The notes under the pieces are model-generated. The model worked only from the letters and a program-made list of their open reading frames with translations, ran no database searches and had not been told where the DNA came from. A stretch of 64,000 nt of DNA. Origin: Nitrosospira multiformis (GTDB taxonomy: Bacteria; Pseudomonadota; Gammaproteobacteria; Burkholderiales; Nitrosomonadaceae). The stretch is taken from positions 1,240,001 through 1,304,000 of the forward strand of contig NZ_FNKY01000001.1 of assembly GCF_900103165.1 (NCBI RefSeq), given 5' to 3'. Made by a program: the position numbers and the translations under genes. Within the stretch, counting starts at the first letter, position 1; each line of letters opens with the position of its first letter. Shown here one piece after another: positions 9,036-18,001 of the stretch.

Positions 9036-10403
9036 ATGACTTTTTTTTCCACAATCATTGCTTTTGTCGTTGCCCTGGGGTTGCTGATCGTATTTCACGA
9101 ATTCGGCCATTACCTGGTGGCACGCTGGTGCGGAGTGAAGGTATTACGTTTTTCCATCGGTTTCGGCCGGCCATTATTAACGAAGCGCTGGGGAAATGAT
9201 CAAACCGAATGGGTAGTGGCTGCCCTTCCCCTGGGCGGTTACGTCAAGATGCTCGATGAGCGTGAAGGTGAGGTCGCGCCCGAGGATCTGACGCGATCGT
9301 TCAACCGCAAACCGGTGGCACACCGGTTCGCAATTGTCGCGGCAGGGCCGGTCGCGAATTTTTTGCTGGCGATCATATTGTACTGGGTGCTATTCATGCT
9401 GGGCGTCAGTGGCATGAAACCTGTGGTAGGGCCGATCGCTCCCGCGACACCCGCCGCGTTTGCGGCTTTCGAGAGGGGGGAGACGATAGTAAAGATCGGA
9501 ACCGAACCCGTCGCTACCTGGCAGGATGCTCGCTGGGTGCTGTTGTCGCATGCGGTGGAAAGATCTCCTGCCGTAATCGTCGACGTCATTGACCGGAGCG
9601 GAGAGATCGTTTCGCGGCAGTTGGATTTGAGCAGTATGCAGTCCGGCGACCTGGATGGGGATTTTTTGCGAAAGATCGGTCTGAGCAGTTATCAACCGGC
9701 AATAAAGCCCATTATTGCGAAGGTCACTGCGGACAGCGCGGGTAGTCGCGCCGGCTTGCTGCCGGGTGATGAGATCGTGTCGGTGAATGGGTCGAAGACC
9801 ACGCTCTGGGAGGAAGTGGTGCAAAGGATACGAACCAGCCCGGGAGTGCCGTTGGCGCTGGAAATTCAACGTAACAACAGAATCACCAATATAGAAGTTG
9901 TTCCCGATACTACCACCGAAAACGGAGAAAAAATCGGCAGAATCGGCATTGGACCGAAAATCGATCAGGATGAATTGGAAAAACTGCTGATAAAGGTCAG
10001 CTATCCAGCCGGACCGGCCTTAATCAAGGCTGTGCATAAAACCTGGGAAATGTCGGTGTTTACGCTCCAGATGCTCTGGAAAATGGTGGTCGGAGAAGTA
10101 TCGTGGAAGAATGTGAGCGGGCCTATTACCATCGCCGACTATGCCGGTAAGTCGGCCCAAATGGGACTTGCGTCTTATCTTGGCTTTCTTGCGCTCATCA
10201 GTATCAGTCTGGGGGTGTTGAATTTGTTACCTATTCCCATACTGGATGGAGGCCATTTAATGTATTATGTCGTCGAAATCGTCAAGGGCAGTCCGCTTTC
10301 TGTCAGAGCTACGGAGATTGGTCAGCAGGTAGGGATGGCGCTGTTATTTACCCTGATGGCTTTTGCCATATATAACGATGTCAGTCGGCTCATCTCCAGT
10401 TAA
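9036..10403 (+). CDS. rseP: Site-2 zinc metalloprotease RseP
   Basis: 455 residues. HEFGH at about 21-25 in the first membrane helix is the zinc site, and LDGGHL near the C-terminus gives the third ligand. Two PDZ regions lie between (one has RAGLLPGDEIVSVNG). RseP cuts anti-sigma factor RseA within the membrane to release sigma-E and also clears signal-peptide remnants. ATGs at 9030 and 9036 and a TTG at 9018 are all in frame; 9036 matches the family N-terminus best. It directly precedes bamA, as in most proteobacteria. Confidence 0.97.
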   Translation: MTFFSTIIAFVVALGLLIVFHEFGHYLVARWCGVKVLRFSIGFGRPLLTKRWGNDQTEWVVAALPLGGYVKMLDEREGEVAPEDLTRSFNRKPVAHRFAIVAAGPVANFLLAIILYWVLFMLGVSGMKPVVGPIAPATPAAFAAFERGETIVKIGTEPVATWQDARWVLLSHAVERSPAVIVDVIDRSGEIVSRQLDLSSMQSGDLDGDFLRKIGLSSYQPAIKPIIAKVTADSAGSRAGLLPGDEIVSVNGSKTTLWEEVVQRIRTSPGVPLALEIQRNNRITNIEVVPDTTTENGEKIGRIGIGPKIDQDELEKLLIKVSYPAGPALIKAVHKTWEMSVFTLQMLWKMVVGEVSWKNVSGPITIADYAGKSAQMGLASYLGFLALISISLGVLNLLPIPILDGGHLMYYVVEIVKGSPLSVRATEIGQQVGMALLFTLMAFAIYNDVSRLISS

Positions 10404-10410
10404 AGCATGA

Positions 10411-12702
10411 ATGTCAAGTATGAAAGTCAAATATCTCGTGGCGCTTGTTTCTGCATGTTGCGCTTCGGTTTCATGGGCTCTTGAGCCATTCGTAGTCAAG
10501 GATATACGGGTGGAAGGCATACAACGCACTGAAGCGGGAACGGTGTTCAGTTATTTGCCGGTTAAGGTGGGCGATACACTTGACGATGAAAAGGCCGCAA
10601 CCGCCATCAAGACACTCTATGCGACCGGTTTCTTCAAGGATGTTCGACTGGAATCGGACAATGGTGTTCTGCTTGTAGTGGTGGAAGAACGTCCGGCTAT
10701 TGCTCAGATTACTATTGTCGGTGCCAAGGAGTTCGAGAAGGATAAGCTGAAAGAAGGGTTGAAACAGGCAGGTCTGGCGGAATCACGCATCTTTGACCGC
10801 TCGATGCTGGATAAGGCCGAGCAGGAATTAAAGCAACAATACCTCAGCCGCGGGAAATATGGCGTCAAGATCACCACCACGACCACTCCACTTGACCGTA
10901 ATCGTATAGGTATCAACTTTGACGTGGATGAAGGAAAAACCGCCAAGATCCGCAAGATCAATATTGTCGGCAATAAAAATTTCAAGGAAAAGGAGTTGCT
11001 GGACGCGATCGTGCTGCGAACGCCTGGCTTGCTGACTTGGTTCACCAAGGAAGATCAGTATTCGAAACAGAAGCTGGGGGCCGATTTGGAGTCTCTGCGC
11101 TCTTTTTATCTCAATCGCGGCTATCTGGAATTCAACATCGAATCGACCCAGGTATCCATTACCTCCGATATGCAGGATATTTACATTACGATAAATATCG
11201 TCGAGGGTAATAAATACACAGTTTCCGAGATTAAGCTCGCCGGCGAAATGCTGTTGCCGGAAGATGAATTGCGCAAGTTCATAAAATTGGCGCCGGGTAG
11301 CGTATTTGCAAGGGAAAAGCTGACCGAATCCGTCAAGCTCATTACCGACCGGCTGGGTGATGATGGTTACGCGTTTGCAAATGTCAATGCGTCACCGCAA
11401 CTGGATCAAGAAAAACACGAGGTGGCGTTTACTTTTTTTATTGATCCGGGCCGCCGCGTTTACGTGAGACGTATCAATATAACAGGTAACAATCGCACAC
11501 GGGATGAGGTGATTCGACGGGAAATGCGTCAATTCGAAGGAGGGTGGTATTCAACCTCCAAAATCAACCAATCCAAGCTACGCGTTGACAGATTGAATTA
11601 TTTTAATGCTGTCAACATAGAAACGCCGGCTGTTCCCAATGCCACCGATCAGATCGATGTAAACGTCGAGGTCAAGGAAAAGGCAACGGGCGCCGTCATG
11701 TTCGGAGCGGGTTACTCCAATATGGAAGGCTTGATACTAAGCGGTTCCGTTGCCCAGGACAACATATTCGGAACCGGAAAATTCGTCAACCTCATGGTCA
11801 ATACCGGCAGCGTAAACAAGACCTACTCGCTCTCCTACACGGATCCTTATTTTACGCGTCACGGGATAACCGGGGGGTTTGATATTTACAAGCGGGTGCT
11901 CAATACACGTTCGCTATCCTCGGTAAGTACTTTTAATACCGATACCACAGGAGCTGGCCTGCGTTTTGGCATTCCGCTGAATGAGAATGACAGTATCATG
12001 ACCGGTCTTGGTATCGAAAATACGAAAATCGATCTGGGTCCTAACAGCCCGCAACGTAATATCGATTTTGTGGAAAAATTCGGAAGCAGCACCATCAACA
12101 TACCGTTGACTCTGAGCTGGCGGCGCGATGGCCGCGACAGCGCCATCTGGACCACCTCGGGTACCACTCAGCGGGTATTTGCAGAAACGGGTTTGCCGGG
12201 CGGCGACCTGACCTATTACAAATTGGATTATCAACTCAAGTGGTATTATCCACTCACCAATATTTTTACCCTCTTGTTGCACGGGGAACTTGGATACGGT
12301 GATGGCTACAACGGAAAAGATCTTCCTTTTTTCAAGAATTTCTTTGCCGGCGGCAATACTTCGGTGCGTGGCTACAACATCAGCTCGTTAGGTCCTCGTG
12401 ATGCCAATAACAGAACGCTGGGAGGTAATAAGCGCGCAGTGGGCAGTGTTGAAATACTGTTTCCGATGCCTGGCATGCGGAACGACAGATCAGTGCGCCT
12501 GAGCGCGTTCTTGGACGGCGGCACCGTATGGGGTCCTGACGGCCAGATACCTCAGGCGGAAGGGCTGCGTTATTCCACGGGAATTGCGGTTACCTGGATT
12601 TCTCCGATGGGGCCGCTTAAAGTCAGTATCGCCCAACCGATAAATAACCAACCCGGGGATAACTTGCAGCGGTTCCAGTTTCAATTTGGACAGCAGTTCT
12701 AA
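10411..12702 (+). CDS. bamA: Outer membrane protein assembly factor BamA
   Basis: 763 residues. The signal peptide ends SVSWA (about 23) before LEPFVVKDIRVEG. Five POTRA repeats (about 24-425) lead into a 16-strand barrel with the conserved loop-6 VRGYN motif (near 658) and a C-terminal aromatic residue (FQFGQQF). It folds and inserts beta-barrel proteins into the outer membrane. The start may be 10411 or the ATG at 10420 (MKVKYLVA). It lies 7 bases after rseP and 25 before skp. Confidence 0.98.
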   Translation: MSSMKVKYLVALVSACCASVSWALEPFVVKDIRVEGIQRTEAGTVFSYLPVKVGDTLDDEKAATAIKTLYATGFFKDVRLESDNGVLLVVVEERPAIAQITIVGAKEFEKDKLKEGLKQAGLAESRIFDRSMLDKAEQELKQQYLSRGKYGVKITTTTTPLDRNRIGINFDVDEGKTAKIRKINIVGNKNFKEKELLDAIVLRTPGLLTWFTKEDQYSKQKLGADLESLRSFYLNRGYLEFNIESTQVSITSDMQDIYITINIVEGNKYTVSEIKLAGEMLLPEDELRKFIKLAPGSVFAREKLTESVKLITDRLGDDGYAFANVNASPQLDQEKHEVAFTFFIDPGRRVYVRRINITGNNRTRDEVIRREMRQFEGGWYSTSKINQSKLRVDRLNYFNAVNIETPAVPNATDQIDVNVEVKEKATGAVMFGAGYSNMEGLILSGSVAQDNIFGTGKFVNLMVNTGSVNKTYSLSYTDPYFTRHGITGGFDIYKRVLNTRSLSSVSTFNTDTTGAGLRFGIPLNENDSIMTGLGIENTKIDLGPNSPQRNIDFVEKFGSSTINIPLTLSWRRDGRDSAIWTTSGTTQRVFAETGLPGGDLTYYKLDYQLKWYYPLTNIFTLLLHGELGYGDGYNGKDLPFFKNFFAGGNTSVRGYNISSLGPRDANNRTLGGNKRAVGSVEILFPMPGMRNDRSVRLSAFLDGGTVWGPDGQIPQAEGLRYSTGIAVTWISPMGPLKVSIAQPINNQPGDNLQRFQFQFGQQF

Positions 12703-12727
12703 TTAAACGGATAAGCAGGAGACAAAA

Positions 12728-13255
12728 TTGAAGCATAAGGTTCAATGGCGGCGAACTTTGACGGCGGCATGCATGACTATCGTTTTCGCCAGCGGATTCT
12801 TTGACGCCCATGCGGATGATATCAAGATTGGTGTGGTCGATACCGAGAGAATACTGGCTGAATCGGCACCTGCGGTCAGGGCGTTGAAGAAGATAGAAAA
12901 GGAATTCCTGCCGCGCGACCAGGAAATCAAGAAGATGGCATCACAGGCGAAAATTCTTCAGGAGCTTCTGGAAACAGAAGGTAAGGCCATGCCGGAGGCG
13001 GATCGGCGTAACAAAGAGCGCGATCTCGCCACGCTCAATCGAGAACATCAGCGGGCCCAGCGGCAGATGCGCGAGGACCTGAGTTTGCGTCAGAATGACG
13101 AAGTTGCCACGCTGCAACTGAGCGCCAGTAAAGCAATTCAAATTATCGCGGAAACGGAAAAGTATGACTTGATATTGCCCTTGCGGGATCTGGTTTACCG
13201 CAGTCAGCGCATGGACATTACCGAGAAGGTTATCAAAGCGCTGGCAGACAAATAG
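12728..13255 (+). CDS. skp: Periplasmic chaperone Skp/OmpH
   Basis: 175 residues starting at a TTG (12728) with AGGAG 8 bases upstream; no ATG fits. The signal peptide ends at AHA (about 33) before DDIKIGVVDTERIL. A long coiled-coil region (about 55-140, rich in Lys, Glu, Arg and Gln) forms the arms that hold unfolded outer-membrane proteins on the way to BamA. The C-terminal strand has YDLILP and VYRSQRMDITEKVIKAL, as in OmpH. In many relatives lpxD follows; here a divergent repeat copy and fabZ follow instead. Confidence 0.95.
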   Translation: MKHKVQWRRTLTAACMTIVFASGFFDAHADDIKIGVVDTERILAESAPAVRALKKIEKEFLPRDQEIKKMASQAKILQELLETEGKAMPEADRRNKERDLATLNREHQRAQRQMREDLSLRQNDEVATLQLSASKAIQIIAETEKYDLILPLRDLVYRSQRMDITEKVIKALADK

Positions 13256-13344
13256 CAGTCAATTTTTTTCCAGCCGGTGCTGTCGCGACGGTGTCAGCCA
13301 TCACCCATCCATAGGGAAGAGAGTTTGAAAGTTTGTGCCGTTGC

Positions 13345-13405
13345 ACGTTGCGTCTTGTCCCGACAACCGAATACCCCCACCCCGTCCAACTACCGGATTT
13401 AAGAT
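13345..13405 (+). repeat. Divergent copy of the dispersed repeat abutting fabZ
   Basis: GTTGCGTCTTGTCCCGACAA and onward to CCCGTCCAACTACCGGATTT aligns, with several differences, to the single-arm copy at 24763-24834. Its terminal GGATTTAAGATT runs straight into the fabZ ATG at 13407. It fills the skp-fabZ gap, where lpxD sits in many relatives. Confidence 0.6.
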
Positions 13406-13406
13406 T

Positions 13407-13847
13407 ATGAATATCCATGAAATTCTGCAATACCTGCCTCATCGCTATCCGTTTCTTCTGGTGGATCGCGTTCTCTCCTGTGAGCCAGGGAAGAACATAG
13501 TTGCACTCAAGAACGTGACGATTAACGAGCCCTTCTTTGGCGGTCATTTTCCCCACCATCCGGTTATGCCAGGCGTGCTGATTATCGAAGCGCTGGCGCA
13601 GGCTGCGGCGATCCTGACGCTCAAGACGATGAATGTGAAAGTCGATGAAAATTCGATATATTATTTTGTCGGCATAGACAGGGCCCGTTTCAAGCAACCG
13701 GTCCAGGCGGGTGACCAATTGATACTCAAGGCGACGATAGAGCGGCAGCGAATCGGTATCTGGAAGTATTCCGCCCAGGCGGAAGTGGATGGCCGTATTG
13801 TTACCGAGGCTGAGTTGATGTGCACGGTGCGAAGCAAGGAGCCGTAG
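13407..13847 (+). CDS. fabZ: 3-hydroxyacyl-ACP dehydratase FabZ
   Basis: 146 residues from [20 protein letters not shown]. The hot-dog fold active site [20 protein letters not shown] contains the catalytic His and Glu. It dehydrates beta-hydroxyacyl-ACP in fatty-acid elongation. The start abuts the dispersed repeat and has no clear Shine-Dalgarno sequence other than the weak AAGA within the repeat end. In E. coli the flanking genes are lpxD and lpxA; both are missing here. Confidence 0.97.
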   Translation: MNIHEILQYLPHRYPFLLVDRVLSCEPGKNIVALKNVTINEPFFGGHFPHHPVMPGVLIIEALAQAAAILTLKTMNVKVDENSIYYFVGIDRARFKQPVQAGDQLILKATIERQRIGIWKYSAQAEVDGRIVTEAELMCTVRSKEP

Positions 13848-13966
13848 CGGATATACCGGATATACCTGGACGAGCCTTATCGTCCGCTTGAGTGCGCGGG
13901 ATCGCAGCCAGTTGGCACTGGCCGGTTCCTTTATCGTCACCGACCGAGAATTGGGGATTGTGAGAA

Positions 13967-14572
13967 ATGCCAGCTGAAGGGATCAACCGGGTTTGCGGCG
14001 TGGACGAGGCTGGCAGAGGGCCATTAGCAGGGCCGGTGTTCGCCGCCTGCGTGGTACTTAATCCGGACCATAGAATAGAGGGTTTGGCGGATTCAAAAAC
14101 ACTCAGTGAAAGTCAGCGCAACAGGCTGACCATTGCCATTAAAACCTATTCGGTGGCCTGGGCTATTGGTTTCGCATCCGTTAACGAAATCGACCGGCTA
14201 AATATTCTGCAGGCAAGCCTGCTTGCCATGAAACGCGCGGTGGAAGGCCTGTCATTTATTCCTGGTAGAGTATTGGTGGATGGGAATCATAGTCCTCGTC
14301 TGACGTGTCCCGTCACCACAATTATCAGGGGCGATAGTCTGATACCGGAAATTTCGGCTGCATCGATTCTTGCCAAGACGGCGCGCGATGCTGAAATGGT
14401 GGCATTGCACCAGCGCTTTCCCCACTATGGCTTTGATCGCCATAAAGGATATTCCACCAAGGAACACATTGCGGCCTTGCGGGTCCACGGGGCATCGGCG
14501 GTCCATCGTCATAGTTTTGCGCCGGTCAGGGAGTTGATAATAAATGGTAAAGCTCAACAGGCGAAAATTTAG
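13967..14572 (+). CDS. rnhB: Ribonuclease HII
   Basis: 201 residues. [15 protein letters not shown] is the DEAGRG active-site motif; VDGNHSPRL and [12 protein letters not shown] give the other acidic ligands. It removes ribonucleotides and RNA from RNA-DNA hybrids. It normally follows lpxB in this cluster; here it follows fabZ after a 119-bp gap with no recognisable gene. Confidence 0.96.
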   Translation: MPAEGINRVCGVDEAGRGPLAGPVFAACVVLNPDHRIEGLADSKTLSESQRNRLTIAIKTYSVAWAIGFASVNEIDRLNILQASLLAMKRAVEGLSFIPGRVLVDGNHSPRLTCPVTTIIRGDSLIPEISAASILAKTARDAEMVALHQRFPHYGFDRHKGYSTKEHIAALRVHGASAVHRHSFAPVRELIINGKAQQAKI

Positions 14573-14637
14573 TCTCTTGTTTGAGAAGGAACCTTATTTC
14601 GTTTCATATTACTAATATAATATTCACTATCGCCAAC

Positions 14638-14730
14638 ATGCTTGAGGTACATAGCGAACGGGCGAGCCAGCGGGTACTTGAAGCGCGGGTGCAAGAAGCG
14701 ATTGCACGCGTACCGATTGCAGTAACTTAA
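14638..14730 (+). CDS. Possible 30-residue peptide
   Basis: Short ORF starting MLEVHSERASQRVLEARVQE and ending IAVT, between rnhB and the SlyD-like gene. It would form one charged amphipathic helix. A TATAAT lies at 14616-14621, but there is no good -35 box and no Shine-Dalgarno sequence. It may be a remnant of a longer gene or chance. Confidence 0.2.
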   Translation: MLEVHSERASQRVLEARVQEAIARVPIAVT

Positions 14731-14748
14731 ATCACAGACCTGAATAAT

Positions 14749-15228
14749 ATGCGCATTGAAAAAGACACGGTGGTATCCCTCACCTATGAGCTTCTTGATT
14801 CGACCGGTGAGGTTATGGAAAAAACCGACTCACCGATCACCTATTTGCACGGTGGTTATGACGGGATCTTTCCAATGGTGGAAGAGGAATTGCATAGCAA
14901 GGAGGCGGGTTACAGTTGCTCTGTTTATATGGAGCCGGAAAATACCTTTGGTGAATACGATAGTCAATTGGTGCGAGTGGAGCCGCGCGATGCATTTCCC
15001 GACAATATTGTGGTGGGAATGCAGTTTGAAGGCGGCGAAGAAGACTCCGACGATGTCTTGATATTTACCGTAACCGATATCGCCGATGACAAAGTCGTTG
15101 TGGACGGCAACCATCCATTGGCCGGTAAGGCTCTGCGTTTTGACTGTACGGTTGTCTCGGTACGGCCTGCGACTGCGGAGGAGTTGTCTCACGGCCACGT
15201 TCATGGAGATCATGGTCACGAACATTAA
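14749..15228 (+). CDS. slyD: FKBP-type peptidyl-prolyl isomerase, SlyD-like
   Basis: 159 residues: a split FKBP domain (about 1-70 and 125-145) with an inserted flap domain (about 71-120), and a His-rich tail (SHGHVHGDHGHEH) that likely binds nickel or other metals. YLHGGYDGIFPMVEEELHSK and NPLAGK-like NHPLAGKAL are family motifs. SlyD acts as folding helper and nickel metallochaperone in the cytoplasm. It converges on mutS with only 16 bases between. Confidence 0.88.
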   Translation: MRIEKDTVVSLTYELLDSTGEVMEKTDSPITYLHGGYDGIFPMVEEELHSKEAGYSCSVYMEPENTFGEYDSQLVRVEPRDAFPDNIVVGMQFEGGEEDSDDVLIFTVTDIADDKVVVDGNHPLAGKALRFDCTVVSVRPATAEELSHGHVHGDHGHEH

Positions 15229-15244
15229 GTTCCAGCTCCTAAGA

Positions 15245-17851
15245 CTATCCTTTCTCGAGCGCCGTTTTCAGTGCGTAGATTTTTTCCAGCGCTTGTCTTG
15301 GGCTTAACTCGTCTGGTTGAATCGCGCTTAATAATGTAAGGGCGGGGTGTTCCGGCGGGGTTGCTTTTGCGACGGGGGTTGTTCCCGAGAATAAATCGCC
15401 TTGCAATTGCTTATCTACTGTTTCCTGTTCAAGTTTTACCAGATATTTTCTGGCTGTTTTGATCACAGACTCCGGCACGCCGGCCAGTGCCGCGACCTGC
15501 AGTCCGTAGCTTTGACTGGCGGGCCCCTCAGTGACGGCGTGCAGAAATACAATATGATGTTTGTGTTCCACCGCATCCAGATGCACATTGACAGCTTGGG
15601 CAAACTCTTCCGCAAGTCGCGTCAACTCAAAATAATGCGTCGCGAACAAGGTATAACTGCGGTTTTTTTCCAGTAGATAGCGGGCAATTGCCAAAGCCAG
15701 CGCCAGGCCATCAAAGGTTGAAGTCCCTCTTCCAATTTCATCCATCAGTACCAGACTTTGTGCGCTCGCATTGTGCAGGATATTGGCAGCTTCCGTCATC
15801 TCCATCATGAAAGTCGAGCGGCCACCGGCAAGGTCGTCGGATGCGCCGATACGGGTAAAAATCTGATCCAGCGGACCCAGGCGAGCGCTTTTAGCGGGAA
15901 CGAAACTGCCACAATGGGCGAGCAATGCGATCAGCGCAACCTGCCGCATATAAGTGGATTTGCCACCCATATTGGGTCCGGTGATGACAAGCATTTGCCG
16001 CCTGGCGTAGCCGAAAGCGCCGAGCTGTACATCATTGGCGATGAAGTTCTCTACCTGGTTTTCCACTACCGGATGGCGGCCCGCTTCAATTTCGATCATG
16101 GCATCACGGGTAAAAACCGGCGCAACGTAATCGAGTGCGAGCGCACGCTCGGCGAAGGCGGCCAGCACATCCAGTTCGGCAACACTCCGGGCAACCTGCT
16201 GCAAATGCCCGATATACGGCCCAAGCATATCCAGCAACGCCTGGTATAAAAGCTTCTCTCGTTCCAGCGCCCGATCCTCTGCGGACAGCGCCTTGTCCTC
16301 GAAAGCTTTAAGTTCCGGCGTGATATAGCGCTCGGCATTCTTCAGCGTCTGCCTTCTGCGATAGTCATCGGGGATCTTCTCGCTGTGAGCGTGGGTAACT
16401 TCAATATAAAAGCCATGTACCTGGTTATACTCCACTTTGAGATTCGAGATGCCGGTGCGGGTTTTTTCCCGTGCTTCGAGTTGCAGCAAAAACTCGCCAC
16501 AATTATTTTGTATGGCGCGCAGTTCATCCAGTTCGGCATCATAGCCATCAGCGATTACGCCCCCTCCACGTAGTACGACCCCAGGTTCTTCGCGCAGCGA
16601 TCTTTCCAGAAGGCTGACAAGCGCCGCATCCGGTTCCATCATTTTTGTCAGCCTGACCATATGCTCGCTGGAGGAGTCCGTAATCTCGGCAATGGCGGTA
16701 ATGGCTTGAGGTAATCGTTTCAGGCTATCACGCAATCCTGACAAATCTCGTGGGCGTGCAGATGCCAGCGCGATACGCCCGGTGATACGTTCGATATCAG
16801 CCACACGCCGGAGGCACTCGCGTACCTGAAGGTGCGGCCCCAATCCCGCCGCCCCGATTAAAAAAGATACGCCATCAAGCCTGCTCTGGATTACCATGCG
16901 GTCACGCAACGGATGATGCAACCATTGCCGCAGCAAACGGCTGCCCATGTTGGTTGAACACGTGTCGAGCAGCGATAGCAATGTAGGCGACATCTCGCCA
17001 AGCATGGTTTCTGAAATCTCCAGATTACGGCGGGTGGCGGCATCCATACGTACGTAGGTACTGTCCCGCTCCACCCGTAGCGCTTTGACATGAGCAATAC
17101 CCGTACCCTGTGTGAGGCGGGCGTATTCCAGCAACGCCCCTGCGGCACCCAAAGATGCATGCAGCCCGTCGCAGCCGAAACCGGAAAGATCGCGGGTTTC
17201 AAATTGCCGGGAGAGACTGCGGACAGCGGCATCGATATCGAACTGCCATAGGGGCAGACGCTTAAGGGACAGCTTCTTGAGGGCGCCCGTGCCCGTGCCG
17301 TTGAGTCCGGCCGGCTCCAACGACTCCGGCAAGAGAATTTCCGCAGGCTTCAAGCGTTCGAGTTCGCTCGCCAGATTATCAGGCGAAACCTCCATCACGC
17401 AAAATTGCCCCGCGGCCAGATTGAGCCAAGCCAATCCCAGCATGGATTCTTGCACGCATAAGGCTAGCAACACGCAGTCGCGTTTCTCGTCCAGCAGCGC
17501 GGCATCGGTCAGTGTGCCCGGCGTGATGATCCGCGTGACCTGGCGTTCCACGGGACCCTTGGCGGTGGCGGGGTCGCCGGTCTGTTCGCAGATCGCCACC
17601 GATTCGCCAAGCCTGATGAGTTTCGCCAGATATTGTTCGGCGGCATGATAGGGCACGCCCGCCATCTTGATGGGTTCCCCCGCCGACGTGCCGCGCCGGG
17701 TTAGCGTGATGTCGAGCAGTTTCGCGGCCTTCTCCGCATCATCGAAGAACAGCTCGTAGAAATCTCCCATGCGGTAAAACATCAGCATGCCGGGGTGTTG
17801 CGCCTTGATGCGCAGGTATTGCTGCATCATGGGTGTGTGGTTTTTATCCAA
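15245..17851 (-). CDS. mutS: DNA mismatch repair protein MutS
   Basis: 868 residues. The N-terminal mismatch-recognition motif [20 protein letters not shown] contains the Phe-x-Glu wedge. The C-terminal ATPase has Walker [16 protein letters not shown] and Walker [17 protein letters not shown]. It starts repair of base mismatches with MutL. The start is a TTG at 17851, giving HTPMMQQYL near the N-terminus as in E. coli MutS; the ATG at 17830 would shorten it by seven residues. It stands alone between slyD and the glucosidase. Confidence 0.97.
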   Translation of the reverse strand: MDKNHTPMMQQYLRIKAQHPGMLMFYRMGDFYELFFDDAEKAAKLLDITLTRRGTSAGEPIKMAGVPYHAAEQYLAKLIRLGESVAICEQTGDPATAKGPVERQVTRIITPGTLTDAALLDEKRDCVLLALCVQESMLGLAWLNLAAGQFCVMEVSPDNLASELERLKPAEILLPESLEPAGLNGTGTGALKKLSLKRLPLWQFDIDAAVRSLSRQFETRDLSGFGCDGLHASLGAAGALLEYARLTQGTGIAHVKALRVERDSTYVRMDAATRRNLEISETMLGEMSPTLLSLLDTCSTNMGSRLLRQWLHHPLRDRMVIQSRLDGVSFLIGAAGLGPHLQVRECLRRVADIERITGRIALASARPRDLSGLRDSLKRLPQAITAIAEITDSSSEHMVRLTKMMEPDAALVSLLERSLREEPGVVLRGGGVIADGYDAELDELRAIQNNCGEFLLQLEAREKTRTGISNLKVEYNQVHGFYIEVTHAHSEKIPDDYRRRQTLKNAERYITPELKAFEDKALSAEDRALEREKLLYQALLDMLGPYIGHLQQVARSVAELDVLAAFAERALALDYVAPVFTRDAMIEIEAGRHPVVENQVENFIANDVQLGAFGYARRQMLVITGPNMGGKSTYMRQVALIALLAHCGSFVPAKSARLGPLDQIFTRIGASDDLAGGRSTFMMEMTEAANILHNASAQSLVLMDEIGRGTSTFDGLALALAIARYLLEKNRSYTLFATHYFELTRLAEEFAQAVNVHLDAVEHKHHIVFLHAVTEGPASQSYGLQVAALAGVPESVIKTARKYLVKLEQETVDKQLQGDLFSGTTPVAKATPPEHPALTLLSAIQPDELSPRQALEKIYALKTALEKG

Positions 17852-18001
17852 TGAATTTCTCTTCTGACAGGATGATGAGTTGCGGTTTGATGACGGTTAT
17901 TTGCACTATTCCCGTCAGAATTATTCCTTTGTGACCCAATGTGATCGTGCTGGCCGGTAGCTAATAAATCCACGTGCGCGTACTTTTGCAGCTGAAGGCA
18001 A

